Below the pieces are notes generated by a model that made no database searches, was not told where the DNA came from, and was given only the letters and a program-made list of their open reading frames with translations. 64,000 nt of DNA from Flavobacterium sp. GSB-24 (lineage in GTDB: Bacteria; Bacteroidota; Bacteroidia; Flavobacteriales; Flavobacteriaceae). Position numbers and translations under genes: made by a program. The DNA is taken from the NCBI RefSeq assembly GCF_027924665.1, contig NZ_AP027043.1:62001-126000 (forward strand), read 5' to 3'. The first letter of the stretch is position 1, and each line of letters opens with the position of its first letter. Shown piece after piece: positions 41,106 to 49,611 of the stretch.

Positions 41106-42272
41106 TTAAAGTCGTAGTTGTAATTGAATTAAGAATAAATCATCATTATAGGTTGATGTATCTGGAACACTTTTATCAAATCGATCAATTTCAAATCCCA
41201 ATTCTATTCGACCCGTATAGGCTTTTCCAAATTCTAAACTTACCATTGGCGTATAGGTCTGCCTTACATTTGAATTGACCTTATAACTAGGATCAAATGT
41301 TTCGTAACGACATGATAATTCTAAAGCAGTCAATTTTTTGTAGTTTACAACATATCTCAGATTTGGCAGAAAATAAATCCCTCGCATTTGATAATCAGCA
41401 ACATTATCTGTTCTGCTTTCTACTGGCAGAGAAAAATATAAGTTATGATTTGTTCCTTGTTTGTATTCGATTTGAAGATCGAAAGTAAATCTGTCTGTAA
41501 GTTTAAAATCACTGGTTATATCTGCACCAATTGCAAAAACATCTTCTTTAAACACTTTTCCGAAACCTCCGTTCAAACCCAGATTAATTTTGTGTTCTTT
41601 TGATAATTCGAAAACCCATCTTGTAGAATATTGTTTTCCATTATCCTTATCCATTTCTACATTTTTTCCATTTCCATTTAATACAGAAACAGCGTAATTG
41701 ACTGGAATTTTTCCGATATCGAAAGCTCCAGTTGCGGAAGCTCCTATCTGAAAGCTGGTCCATCCATTTTTTCCGAATTCGTAATATTGATTTGAAAAGT
41801 CAAAAGATTTTATAATATCCACCGGAACAAGCTCTTCTATACCAAATGCAGGACGGAATTGCCCTCCTGTTAGAGCAATGTATTTACTAAAAGTATATTT
41901 TCCATAGGCATTTTCCAAAACTTTACCTTTTGTATCGGATTTAAAATCAGCTAAATTGACTAGGATCACAACTTCTGTTGCTTCACTTAATTTGGTATTT
42001 AAACCAACACGCATTCTTTTAATATCAAAAGACTGCTGTGTAACATCACCAGTAGAGTGGTGAACCCCTAAAACATCAACATTATCGCCAAAACTTTCTA
42101 GATATCTTGCCTGCAAAAGACCTTTGATTTGGTATTGTGGATATTTTACCTCGTTTTCTGGCTTTTCAGTTTTTCCACTTTCATTTACATAGTCTTGGGC
42201 TTGCAGCAAAAGCGGAGTTAAAAAGAAGAAAAAAACAATTGGAAATAGTAGAATTTTATTCATAGACTTCAA
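41106..42272 (-). CDS. Porin, OprO/OprP-like outer-membrane barrel
   Basis: 388-residue outer-membrane protein. The signal peptide ends LLLQAQ (about residue 26). The mature part is built of amphipathic strands (QIKGLLQARYLESFG, DIKRMRVGLNTKLSEATEVVILVNLADF read as KRMRVGLNTKLSEATEV, YGKYTFSKYIALTGGQFRPAFGIEEL read as KYIALTGGQFRPAFGIEEL) typical of phosphate-selective porin O/P family members, and ends IQLQLRL. Its specificity cannot be read from sequence; linkage to the DASS carrier suggests anionic substrates such as dicarboxylates. First gene of the porin-carrier operon. Confidence 0.85.
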   Translation of the reverse strand: MKSMNKILLFPIVFFFFLTPLLLQAQDYVNESGKTEKPENEVKYPQYQIKGLLQARYLESFGDNVDVLGVHHSTGDVTQQSFDIKRMRVGLNTKLSEATEVVILVNLADFKSDTKGKVLENAYGKYTFSKYIALTGGQFRPAFGIEELVPVDIIKSFDFSNQYYEFGKNGWTSFQIGASATGAFDIGKIPVNYAVSVLNGNGKNVEMDKDNGKQYSTRWVFELSKEHKINLGLNGGFGKVFKEDVFAIGADITSDFKLTDRFTFDLQIEYKQGTNHNLYFSLPVESRTDNVADYQMRGIYFLPNLRYVVNYKKLTALELSCRYETFDPSYKVNSNVRQTYTPMVSLEFGKAYTGRIELGFEIDRFDKSVPDTSTYNDDLFLIQLQLRL

Positions 42273-42441
42273 ATAGATAAAATATTAGTTTTTTATACAA
42301 CTGAATTCAAATCAGAATTATGCTTTTTGAAAACCAAAAAGCTAACTACTTACAGCTAAAACGAAATGGGACTACTAAAATAGCAAAAAAATACATCTCT
42401 TGTAAAAAAAGTTGCATTAAAATAATGTTATTAAAAATAAA

Positions 42442-42469
42442 AAAAGCACAAGAATTAACTTGTGCTTTT
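42442..42469 (-). terminator. Intrinsic terminator of the ABC-F gene
   Basis: 11-bp arms 42442-42452 and 42459-42469 (AAAAGCACAAG core). On the minus strand the hairpin is followed by T residues, 20 bases past the ABC-F stop. Confidence 0.85.
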
Positions 42470-42488
42470 AATTTGAATCTATTTTGAT

Positions 42489-44123
42489 TTATTTTTCGAT
42501 CTCTCTCATAGAGTCCATTTTCTTATGAGCAAGGAAACCTGCAACATCTTCAAAGTGTTCTTTTACTCTTTTATTTCCGAACTCAAAAACTTTAGTTGCT
42601 AAACCGTCAAGGAAATCACGGTCGTGAGAAACTAAGATTAAAGTTCCGTCAAAATCACGAAGCGCATCTTTGATAATATCTTTCGTTTTCATATCCAAAT
42701 GATTCGAAGGCTCATCCAGAATCAATAAGTTTACAGGTTCCAACAATAATTTTATCATTGCCAAACGTGTTTTTTCTCCTCCTGAAAGCACTTTTACTTT
42801 TTTGGTAATATCATCACCTTGGAACATGAAAGCACCTAAAATATTTTTAATTTGTGTTCTAATATCTCCAACTGCAATACTGTCAATTGTTTCAAAGATC
42901 GTTGCGTTTTCATCTAGTAAAGCCGCTTGATTTTGAGCAAAATATCCAATTTGTGCATTGTGACCGATTTCAACACTTCCAGAATCAACACCAATTTCTT
43001 TCATAATCGCTTTGATCATGGTCGATTTTCCTTCACCATTTTTCCCAACAAATGCTACTTTTTGACCACGTTCGATTACAATATTTGCATCTTTAAACAC
43101 AACATGATCTCCGTAAGATTTAGACATTTCTTTTACAATAACAGGATATTGTCCAGAACGCGCTGCAGGCGGGAATTTTAAACGCAATGCCGAAGTATCT
43201 ACTTCATCAACCTGAACAATTTCAAGTTTCTCCAGCATTTTTACGCGAGACTGCACAGCATCTGTTTTAGAAAATGTTCCTTTAAAACGATCAATAAAAG
43301 CACGATTTTCTGCAATCATTTTTTGCTGTTCATCGTATGCTTTCTGCTGATGGATACGGCGGTCTTTTCTTAATTCTAAATAATGAGTATATTTTGCTTT
43401 GTAATCGTAAATTCTTCCCATTGTAACCTCAATAGTACGATTTGTAATATTATCTACAAACGCTCTATCGTGCGAGATTACTACAACAGCTTTGGCTTGG
43501 TTCAACAAGAAATCTTCTAACCATTGAATACTTTCAATATCCATGTGGTTCGTTGGCTCATCCAGTAAAATTAAATCTGGTTTTCTCAATAAAATTTTAG
43601 CCAGTTCGATACGCATTCTCCATCCTCCAGAAAATTCAGAAGTCTGACGTGTAAAATCTTCGCGCTCAAAACCTAAACCTACTAATATCTTTTCTACTTC
43701 AGCTTCGTAATTTACTTCTTCAATAGCATAAAATTTTTCGCTTAAGTCAGAAACTCTTTCGATCAATTTCATGTATTCGTCACTTTCATAATCTGTACGA
43801 ACTGTTAACTGCTCATTGATTTCGTCTATTTCAGATTTCATTTTAAAAATCTCACTGAATGCTTTTGATGCTTCTTCCATAACAGTCGCCCCATCTTCAG
43901 TAAGTAAATGTTGTGGCAGATAAGCAATTACTGCTTCTCTTGGAGCAGAAATACTTCCAGTTGAAGGTTTGTTTACACCAGCAATTATTTTTAAAAGTGT
44001 CGATTTTCCCGCACCATTTTTACCCATAAGGGCGATTTTATCATTTTCATTGATAGCAAAAGAAACATCGCTAAAAAGTGTAGTTCCACCAAACTGAACC
44101 GAAATATCGTTAACTGTAATCAT
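42489..44123 (-). CDS. ABC-F family ATPase
   Basis: Soluble twin-ATPase of 544 residues that acts on ribosomes (translation-factor type) rather than transport. ATPase 1: Walker A GKNGAGKST (about 35-43), signature FSGGWRMRIELAK, Walker B LILLDEPTNHMD. A 60-80-residue linker follows (LELRKDRRIHQQKAYDEQQKM region), then ATPase 2: Walker A GKNGEGKST, signature LSGGEKTRLAM, Walker B LLILDEPSNHLD. There are no membrane segments. The lack of an extended arm or C-terminal coiled coil resembles YbiT-like members; antibiotic resistance is not suggested by anything visible. A good -33/-7 promoter lies at 44189-44220. Confidence 0.9.
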   Translation of the reverse strand: MITVNDISVQFGGTTLFSDVSFAINENDKIALMGKNGAGKSTLLKIIAGVNKPSTGSISAPREAVIAYLPQHLLTEDGATVMEEASKAFSEIFKMKSEIDEINEQLTVRTDYESDEYMKLIERVSDLSEKFYAIEEVNYEAEVEKILVGLGFEREDFTRQTSEFSGGWRMRIELAKILLRKPDLILLDEPTNHMDIESIQWLEDFLLNQAKAVVVISHDRAFVDNITNRTIEVTMGRIYDYKAKYTHYLELRKDRRIHQQKAYDEQQKMIAENRAFIDRFKGTFSKTDAVQSRVKMLEKLEIVQVDEVDTSALRLKFPPAARSGQYPVIVKEMSKSYGDHVVFKDANIVIERGQKVAFVGKNGEGKSTMIKAIMKEIGVDSGSVEIGHNAQIGYFAQNQAALLDENATIFETIDSIAVGDIRTQIKNILGAFMFQGDDITKKVKVLSGGEKTRLAMIKLLLEPVNLLILDEPSNHLDMKTKDIIKDALRDFDGTLILVSHDRDFLDGLATKVFEFGNKRVKEHFEDVAGFLAHKKMDSMREIEK

Positions 44124-44188
44124 TTAGATTTTTAGATTTTAGACTGCTTAGATTTTTAGATTTCTAAGCAAGTATTTTTTTGAAAGCG

Positions 44189-44220
44189 CAAAGATAGATT
44201 TTAATTGGATAATGTACCAA
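44189..44220 (-). promoter_or_regulatory. Promoter of the ABC-F gene
   Basis: On the minus strand TTG (plus 44218-44220) and TATCTTTG (plus 44189-44196) are 21 bases apart, an exact -33/-7 match about 66 bases before the start codon. Confidence 0.75.
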
Positions 44221-44382
44221 TTAGGGAATTAGAAAATGTGACAATTTGATAATTAGATCATTTGTTTAATTTGAAAATGTGTCGTTTTTAAAATTCACAA
44301 CAAAACAAACCCGACAGGTTTCAAAAACCAGTCGGGTTTGCTAAAATTATCTCATTTTCAAATTGACTAATTCTCTAATTAA
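44218..44382. repeat. Imperfect nested inverted repeat between two minus-strand genes
   Basis: AATTAGGGAATTAG with CAATTTGATAATTAG (44218-44258) is an imperfect inverted copy of TTTTCAAATTGACTAATTC and TCTAATTA (44352-44382). A GACAGGTTT terminator hairpin (44306-44340) lies inside. The architecture parallels the elements at 1299-1462 and 52274-52403, with more divergence. Confidence 0.6.
44306..44340 (-). terminator. Hairpin after the GlmU-like gene
   Basis: CAAACCCGAC (44306-44315) pairs with GTCGGGTTTG (44331-44340), with an inner GGTTT/AAACC stem. The gene ends at 44384 on the minus strand; the T run on that side is short, so termination may be partial. Confidence 0.6.
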
Positions 44383-44383
44383 A

Positions 44384-45559
44384 TCAGTCTTTTCTCCATT
44401 TTTTGGTTTCTTCAAAAATGTGTTCTAAAATTGCGGCTTCAGTTTCATCAAACTCAATGTTTCTGCGTCCCATAACCAGTTTGGCTGTTTCAAAAGCTTT
44501 TTTGGTTACATAAGTCGTAAAACCCGCTGCGCCTCCCCAAGAAAAACTTGGCACAAAATTACGAGGAAAACCAGATCCGAAGATATTGGCACTTACTCCA
44601 ACAACAGTTCCGGTATTAAACATTGTATTGATACCACATTTACTGTGATCTCCCATCATTAAACCACAAAACTGAAGTCCTGTTTTTGCAAAACCTTCCG
44701 TTTCATAGCTCCACAATTTTACTTCTTCGTAGTTATTTTTCAGGTTTGAATTATTAGAATCGGCCCCTATATTACACCATTCGCCTAAAACAGAATCTCC
44801 TAAAAATCCTTCATGTCCTTTATTCGAATTTGCAAAAAGCACAGAGTTCTTAACCTCTCCTCCAATTCTAGATCCCGGCCCTACAGTTGTCGCTCCGTAA
44901 ACTTTGGCAGACATTTTTACTATTGCATTTTCGCATAAAGCAAAAGGCCCTCGAATTACAGTTCCTTCCATGATCTCCGAATTCGCACCTATATATATAG
45001 GACCATTTGAAGCATTTAAAGTTACAAACTCCAATTTGGCTCCTTCTTCGATAAATATATTTTCGGGTGCAATTACATTAACACTTTTTGGAATTGGCTG
45101 CGATTTTCGATCTTCTGTCAAATAATTAAAATCTTGACGGATCGCTGCATCATTTTTAGAAAAAATATCCCAAGTATGTTCAATAGTTATACAGTCATCA
45201 TTGTACTGAATAATTTCGTAAGAATCAAAATCGATTTCTTCTTGGTTTTCGGTTGCAAAAAATGCAATTACATCTTCTCCTTTAAAAATGGCCTGATTTT
45301 CGGTTAAGTCAGAAATCATCTCTACAAGTGTATCATTTGGCAAATACGCTGCATTGATCATTACATTTTCTTCCATTTCAACCATTGGAAATTTTTCTGA
45401 TAAATATTCTTCGGTAATAGTGGTAATTGTTGAACCTAAACGTTTTTCCCATTTTTGACGGATGGTCATAATTCCGACCAAAATATCAGCCACAGGCCTC
45501 GTAAAGGTAAAGGGTAATAACGCATTCCGAACGGGCCCGTCGAAAAGAATGTAGTTCAT
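44384..45559 (-). CDS. Alternative bacterial GlmU-like sugar nucleotidyltransferase / acyltransferase
   Basis: 391-residue protein of the Bacteroidota-type alternative GlmU family, expected to make UDP-N-acetylglucosamine for peptidoglycan and lipid A. The N-terminal half (NYILFDGPVRNALLPFTFTRPVADILVGI, read as DGPVRNALLPFTFTRPVAD) resembles the GlmU nucleotidyltransferase domain but lacks a full LAAGxGTRM loop. From about residue 180 onward, left-handed parallel beta-helix hexapeptide units appear (EGTVIRGPFALCENAIVKM, VYGATTVGPGSRIGGEVKN), followed by NKGHEGFLGDSVLGEWCNIGA and MGDHSKCGINTMFNTGTVVG. Typical E. coli GlmU is 456 residues. It is monocistronic. Confidence 0.82.
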   Translation of the reverse strand: MNYILFDGPVRNALLPFTFTRPVADILVGIMTIRQKWEKRLGSTITTITEEYLSEKFPMVEMEENVMINAAYLPNDTLVEMISDLTENQAIFKGEDVIAFFATENQEEIDFDSYEIIQYNDDCITIEHTWDIFSKNDAAIRQDFNYLTEDRKSQPIPKSVNVIAPENIFIEEGAKLEFVTLNASNGPIYIGANSEIMEGTVIRGPFALCENAIVKMSAKVYGATTVGPGSRIGGEVKNSVLFANSNKGHEGFLGDSVLGEWCNIGADSNNSNLKNNYEEVKLWSYETEGFAKTGLQFCGLMMGDHSKCGINTMFNTGTVVGVSANIFGSGFPRNFVPSFSWGGAAGFTTYVTKKAFETAKLVMGRRNIEFDETEAAILEHIFEETKKWRKD

Positions 45560-45603
45560 AAATAATTGAGTGTTTGTTAAAATTTGATTTGGTTACCTGA
45601 CCC

Positions 45604-45611
45604 CAAAGTTA
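45604..45611 (-). promoter_or_regulatory. -7 box of the GlmU-like gene
   Basis: CAAAGTTA on the plus strand is TAACTTTG on the minus strand, 45 bases before the start codon; -33 element not clear. Confidence 0.5.
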
Positions 45612-45673
45612 CAAATATTTTACGGGTTTACTAAAAAACCACTTTAACGAAAAGTAATATTTAACGCATAAAA

Positions 45674-45701
45674 AAAAGCCTTCCAGATCTGGAAGGCTTT
45701 T
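45674..45701 (-). terminator. Intrinsic terminator of rpmE2
   Basis: Perfect 13-bp arms 45674-45686 and 45689-45701 (AAAAGCCTTCCAG) around AT, followed by T residues on the minus strand, 20 bases past the L31 stop. Confidence 0.92.
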
Positions 45702-45720
45702 GTATAATGTAAAACAGCTA

Positions 45721-45975
45721 TTATTTTTTAGCGTGTTTAGCGTATTTAGTTTTGAATTTATCAATACGTCCTGCAGTATCGATAAGTTTAGATTTACCAG
45801 TATAAAAAGGGTGAGATGTTCTAGAAATCTCCATTTTTACAACTGGATACTCAACTCCGTCAACTTCAATTGTTTCTTTTGTATCTGCAGTAGATTTAGT
45901 GATAAAAACGTCATCATTTGACATGTCTTTAAATGCAACTAATCTGTAATTTTCTGGGTGAATTCCTTTTTTCAT
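45721..45975 (-). CDS. rpmE2: 50S ribosomal protein L31, type B (zinc-independent)
   Basis: 84-residue L31 of the B type. [20 protein letters not shown] opens it and [26 protein letters not shown] (read as [20 protein letters not shown]) is the conserved motif. The four zinc-binding Cys of the A type are missing, so it works without zinc, and in many bacteria such copies are induced by zinc shortage. A Zur box could not be recognised here; it has a normal -33/-7 promoter instead. Confidence 0.95.
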
Positions 45976-46093
45976 CTTTATCTTTTATTTATTGTTTGGA
46001 GTATTTTTATTTTGAAGCTTTTTCATGGTTAGAAAAAGGTGTAAACAAATGATACTCTTTTTGTTTAAAAACTTTTAATTATTTTTGAGTGTG

Positions 46094-46122
46094 CAAATTT
46101 ACAATTCTTTTTTAATAAACAA
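46094..46122 (-). promoter_or_regulatory. Promoter of rpmE2
   Basis: Minus-strand TTG (plus 46120-46122) and TAAATTTG (plus 46094-46101) are 18 bases apart, within the -33/-7 range. Confidence 0.65.
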
Positions 46123-46191
46123 ATACTTAGCCCACTTTTTTTTAGTTTATTTCGAAAAGCTTTTTTTATCTCCGATTATAGTGGGAATTAC

Positions 46192-46199
46192 TATATTTG
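46192..46199 (+). promoter_or_regulatory. -7 box of the DUF4199 gene
   Basis: TATATTTG, exact TAnnTTTG match. Its last three bases are an in-frame TTG that could be mistaken for a start codon; the real start is the ATG at 46227. Confidence 0.55.
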
Positions 46200-46226
46200 T
46201 GGATTAATTTTAAAACATATAGAAAT

Positions 46227-46757
46227 ATGATTAATGAAGTTATAAAAAAGAACGGTATTACTTATGGTGTAATGATTGGTATTGCATCTGCTTTGGTTAC
46301 TGCAACGATATATGCTGTTGATTTAAACCTCTTTACAGCTTGGTGGATGGGTATAATTGGAATAGCAATAAGTCTTACAATAAGTATTATTTTGCTTTCT
46401 AAAACAAAGAAGGAATTAAATGGCGTTTTTACTTTCAAAGATGCTTTTACCACTTATTTTATAGCTGCAGTAATCGGTATTTTGATTTCTACAACTTTTA
46501 ATATTATTCTATTTAACGTAATTGATCCAGGAGCTAAAGACACTTTAAGCGAAATTATGATCAAATACACTGTAAATATGATGCAGAAATTTGGTGCTCC
46601 AGCTTCAGGTATTAACGAAGCAGTTGCTAAAATGAAAGAAAGTAGTCCGTACTCTACTATAGAACTAGCAAAAGGATCTGTTTTTGCAATTGTTATCAGT
46701 GCCATTTTTGGATTGATTTTCGCTGCATTTTTTAAAAGCAAAACTACACAAGAATAA
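46227..46757 (+). CDS. DUF4199 membrane protein
   Basis: 176-residue integral membrane protein starting MINEVIKKNGITYGVMIG. Four hydrophobic segments are seen: about 12-31 (TYGVMIGIASALVTATIYAV), 38-57 (WWMGIIGIAISLTISIILLS), 70-95 (TTYFIAAVIGILISTTFNIILF) and 148-168 (VFAIVISAIFGLIFAAFF). The FKDAFTTYFIAA motif before segment 3 is typical of DUF4199, which is common in Bacteroidota next to GT2 glycosyltransferases. Function unknown. The GT2 gene follows after 8 bases, so the two are cotranscribed and may act together on envelope glycans or lipids. Confidence 0.85.
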   Translation: MINEVIKKNGITYGVMIGIASALVTATIYAVDLNLFTAWWMGIIGIAISLTISIILLSKTKKELNGVFTFKDAFTTYFIAAVIGILISTTFNIILFNVIDPGAKDTLSEIMIKYTVNMMQKFGAPASGINEAVAKMKESSPYSTIELAKGSVFAIVISAIFGLIFAAFFKSKTTQE

Positions 46758-46765
46758 AAATATAA

Positions 46766-47722
46766 ATGAATTTATCTATACTTATACCGCTTCTAAACGA
46801 GGAGGAATCACTTAAAGAACTTTATACTTGGATCATTAAAGTGATGCAATCTAACAATTACTCTTATGAAATCATTTTTGTAGATGATGGTAGTACAGAT
46901 AATTCTTGGCAGATAATTGAAGGTTTTTCTAATGAAAATCCGAATGTAAAAGGCATTCGTTTCATGAAAAACTTTGGAAAATCGCAGGCTTTACATGCTG
47001 GTTTTGCCAAAGCAAAAGGTGACGTTATTATTACAATGGATGCCGACCTGCAAGACAGTCCAGATGAAATTCCTGAATTGTACGAAATGATTACAGCTCA
47101 GAAATACGATTTGGTTTCAGGCTGGAAAAAGAAACGTTACGATTCTGTTGTAGCAAAAAATCTTCCTTCAAAATTATTTAACTGGGCTGCCAGAAAAACT
47201 TCTGGTGTTGAGTTAAACGATTTTAACTGCGGATTAAAAGCATATAAAAATGTTGTTGTCAAAAACATTGAAGTTTCTGGCGAAATGCACCGTTATATTC
47301 CTGTATTGGCTAAAAATGCCGGTTTCGGAAAAATTGGCGAAAAAGTGGTAATTCACCAAGCTAGAAAATATGGGGAGACCAAATTTGGAATGGAACGTTT
47401 TATTAACGGATTTCTTGATTTGATTACGATTTGGTTTTTATCGCGTTTTGGAAAAAGACCAATGCACTTATTTGGCGCAATGGGATCAATAATGTTTATA
47501 ATCGGATTTTTGTCTGCTGGATATATAGGCGTTTCAAAACTATACCATATGTATAACGGAATGAAATATACTTTGGTTACAAATAATCCGTGGTTCTACA
47601 TTGCTTTGACTACAATGATTTTAGGAACTCAGCTTTTCTTAGCTGGATTTTTAGGTGAAATTATTTTAAGAACCAAAAACAACGAAGAAAGATATAAAGT
47701 AGCACGTGAAGTAAATTTTTGA
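46766..47722 (+). CDS. GT2 glycosyltransferase, dolichol-phosphate-mannose-synthase/GtrB-like
   Basis: 318-residue membrane glycosyltransferase that most likely loads a sugar onto undecaprenyl phosphate. The GT-A domain runs to about residue 225: SILIPLLNEEESLKEL (about 4-19), EIIFVDDGSTDNSW (about 35-48) and VIITMDADLQDSPDEIPELY (about 86-105, the DxD metal site in DADLQD). Two C-terminal transmembrane segments follow (about 232-255 and 275-300), the GtrB/DPM arrangement. FNCGLKAYK and YGETKFG are also conserved in this group. The sugar donor is not predictable. Cotranscribed with the DUF4199 gene. Confidence 0.9.
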   Translation: MNLSILIPLLNEEESLKELYTWIIKVMQSNNYSYEIIFVDDGSTDNSWQIIEGFSNENPNVKGIRFMKNFGKSQALHAGFAKAKGDVIITMDADLQDSPDEIPELYEMITAQKYDLVSGWKKKRYDSVVAKNLPSKLFNWAARKTSGVELNDFNCGLKAYKNVVVKNIEVSGEMHRYIPVLAKNAGFGKIGEKVVIHQARKYGETKFGMERFINGFLDLITIWFLSRFGKRPMHLFGAMGSIMFIIGFLSAGYIGVSKLYHMYNGMKYTLVTNNPWFYIALTTMILGTQLFLAGFLGEIILRTKNNEERYKVAREVNF

Positions 47723-47808
47723 CACAAATCAGGAAAAAAAAATCTTTTTGAGTCAAATTAATTTTTGAAGAAAAACTACCTTTATTTAAAACATAAAAGA
47801 AAATTTAC

Positions 47809-49536
47809 ATGAATATAGCACCTAATATTTTAAATGCTGTAAATGAATGGCTGACACCAACATTCGATCAAGAAACACAAGCTGCTGTTAAAGAATTAAT
47901 GACTACTTCACCAAAAGAACTTGAAGAAAGTTTTTATAAAAACTTAGAATTTGGAACTGGAGGTATGCGTGGCGTTATGGGCGTTGGAAACAACAGAATT
48001 AACAAATATACGCTTGGAAAAAATACTCAGGGTTTATCTGATTATTTACACGAAGTTTTTCCAAACGAACCTCTAAAAGTTGTTATTGCTTACGACTGCC
48101 GTCATAACAGTAATACTTTGGCAAAAGTGGTTGCAGATGTTTTCTCTGCAAACGGAATTCACGTTTATTTGTTTTCTGACTTAAGACCAACTCCAGAATT
48201 ATCTTTTGCACTTAAATACCTAGGGTGTCAATGCGGAATCGTTCTTACAGCTTCTCACAATCCGCCAGAATATAACGGATATAAAGTGTATTGGCAGGAT
48301 GGCGGACAAATTGTACCTCCACAAGATGCAGCAATTATTAATGTAATCGAAAATCTAGATTACGACAAAATTAAATTCAACGCAAACGAAAGCTTGATCC
48401 AGTATATTGATACTGATATTGATAAAGCATTTATTAAGTCATCTATCGAAAACGCAAGTTTTAATACTCCTGCAGAAGCTAAGGACAATCTTCATATTGT
48501 TTTTACTTCATTACACGGAACTTCAATAAAATCAATTCCAGATACTTTATCTCAGGCTGGCTACAAAAATGTTCATATTGTACCTGAACAGGCAGTTCCA
48601 GACGGAGATTTCCCAACTGTAAAATCACCAAACCCAGAAGAACCAGAAGCTTTAACAATGGCTTTGGCTTTGGCAGATAAAACAAATTCTGATATTGTTG
48701 TAGGAACAGATCCTGATTGTGACCGTCTGGGTGTTGCCGTTAGAAATAATGATGGTAAAATGATTTTGCTTAACGGAAACCAAACTATGGTTTTAATGAC
48801 TTCTTTCCTTTTGAAACAATGGAAAAAAGCAGGCAAAATAAACGGAAAACAATTCGTTGGTTCAACAATCGTTTCCACTCCAATGATTATGGAATTGGCT
48901 ACAAGTTATGGTGTTGAATGCAAAGTTGGTTTAACAGGATTTAAATGGATCGCAAAAATGATCAAAGATTTCCCTGAACTTGAATTTATCGGTGGTGGTG
49001 AAGAAAGTTTCGGATTTATGGTTGGCGATGCGGTTAGAGATAAAGATGCAGTTGCTGCAACGTTATTAATATGCGAAGTTGCCGCACAAGCAAAAGCTGC
49101 CGGAAGCTCTGTTTACAAAGAACTTTTACAACTTTATGTTGAAAATGGTTTTTACAAAGAATACTTAGTTTCATTGACTAAAAAGGGAATGGAAGGGTTA
49201 CAAGAAATTAATCAGATGATGATTGATTTACGTAAAAATCCTTTGAAAGAAATCAATGGTCAGCGTGTGATTATGGTTGAAGATTATCAATCATCTACTG
49301 CATTGAATTTGTTGACTAATGAAGAATCTACGATGGATATGCCGAAATCGAATGTATTAATTTATTATACAGAAGACGGTTCTAAAATTTGTGCAAGACC
49401 AAGCGGAACAGAACCAAAAATTAAATTCTACATCAGCGTAAATGCCGAATTAGAATCTGTTCAAGATTTTGATGCTGCCGAAAGTTTCTTAGATCAAAAA
49501 ATACAGAATATCATTGCAGATATGCAATTGAAATAA
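47809..49536 (+). CDS. Alpha-D-phosphohexomutase (phosphoglucomutase/phosphomannomutase)
   Basis: Interconverts hexose-1- and 6-phosphates. The 575-residue protein has the four-domain layout. Active-site phosphoserine loop [17 protein letters not shown] near 147-163, metal-binding DPDCDRLGV near 302-310, sugar-binding GGGEESFGF near 397-405, and the phosphate-binding [12 protein letters not shown] near 528-539. The length and motifs fit the phosphoglucomutase/phosphomannomutase family used in nucleotide-sugar supply; whether glucose, mannose or another sugar is preferred cannot be read. It carries its own terminator, which lies almost at the start of the next gene. Confidence 0.93.
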   Translation: MNIAPNILNAVNEWLTPTFDQETQAAVKELMTTSPKELEESFYKNLEFGTGGMRGVMGVGNNRINKYTLGKNTQGLSDYLHEVFPNEPLKVVIAYDCRHNSNTLAKVVADVFSANGIHVYLFSDLRPTPELSFALKYLGCQCGIVLTASHNPPEYNGYKVYWQDGGQIVPPQDAAIINVIENLDYDKIKFNANESLIQYIDTDIDKAFIKSSIENASFNTPAEAKDNLHIVFTSLHGTSIKSIPDTLSQAGYKNVHIVPEQAVPDGDFPTVKSPNPEEPEALTMALALADKTNSDIVVGTDPDCDRLGVAVRNNDGKMILLNGNQTMVLMTSFLLKQWKKAGKINGKQFVGSTIVSTPMIMELATSYGVECKVGLTGFKWIAKMIKDFPELEFIGGGEESFGFMVGDAVRDKDAVAATLLICEVAAQAKAAGSSVYKELLQLYVENGFYKEYLVSLTKKGMEGLQEINQMMIDLRKNPLKEINGQRVIMVEDYQSSTALNLLTNEESTMDMPKSNVLIYYTEDGSKICARPSGTEPKIKFYISVNAELESVQDFDAAESFLDQKIQNIIADMQLK

Positions 49537-49559
49537 TAAAAATACAAATACACTTTTCA

Positions 49560-49592
49560 AAAACCCGATAGCTTATTAAGCTATCGGGTTTT
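49560..49592 (+). terminator. Intrinsic terminator of the phosphohexomutase gene
   Basis: Perfect 15-bp arms 49560-49574 and 49578-49592 (AAAACCCGATAGCTT) with a three-base loop. The T run is followed immediately by ATG at 49594, which argues that the next gene starts at 49612 instead. Confidence 0.88.
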
Positions 49593-49611
49593 AATGGTAA
49601 AAAACACCAAA

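Noticed and set aside
46197..46229. TTG at 46197 as start of the DUF4199 gene
   Set aside because: It is the last part of a TATATTTG promoter element; translation from ATG 46227 gives the usual DUF4199 start. A similar case is the TTG at 21647 before the CWC gene.
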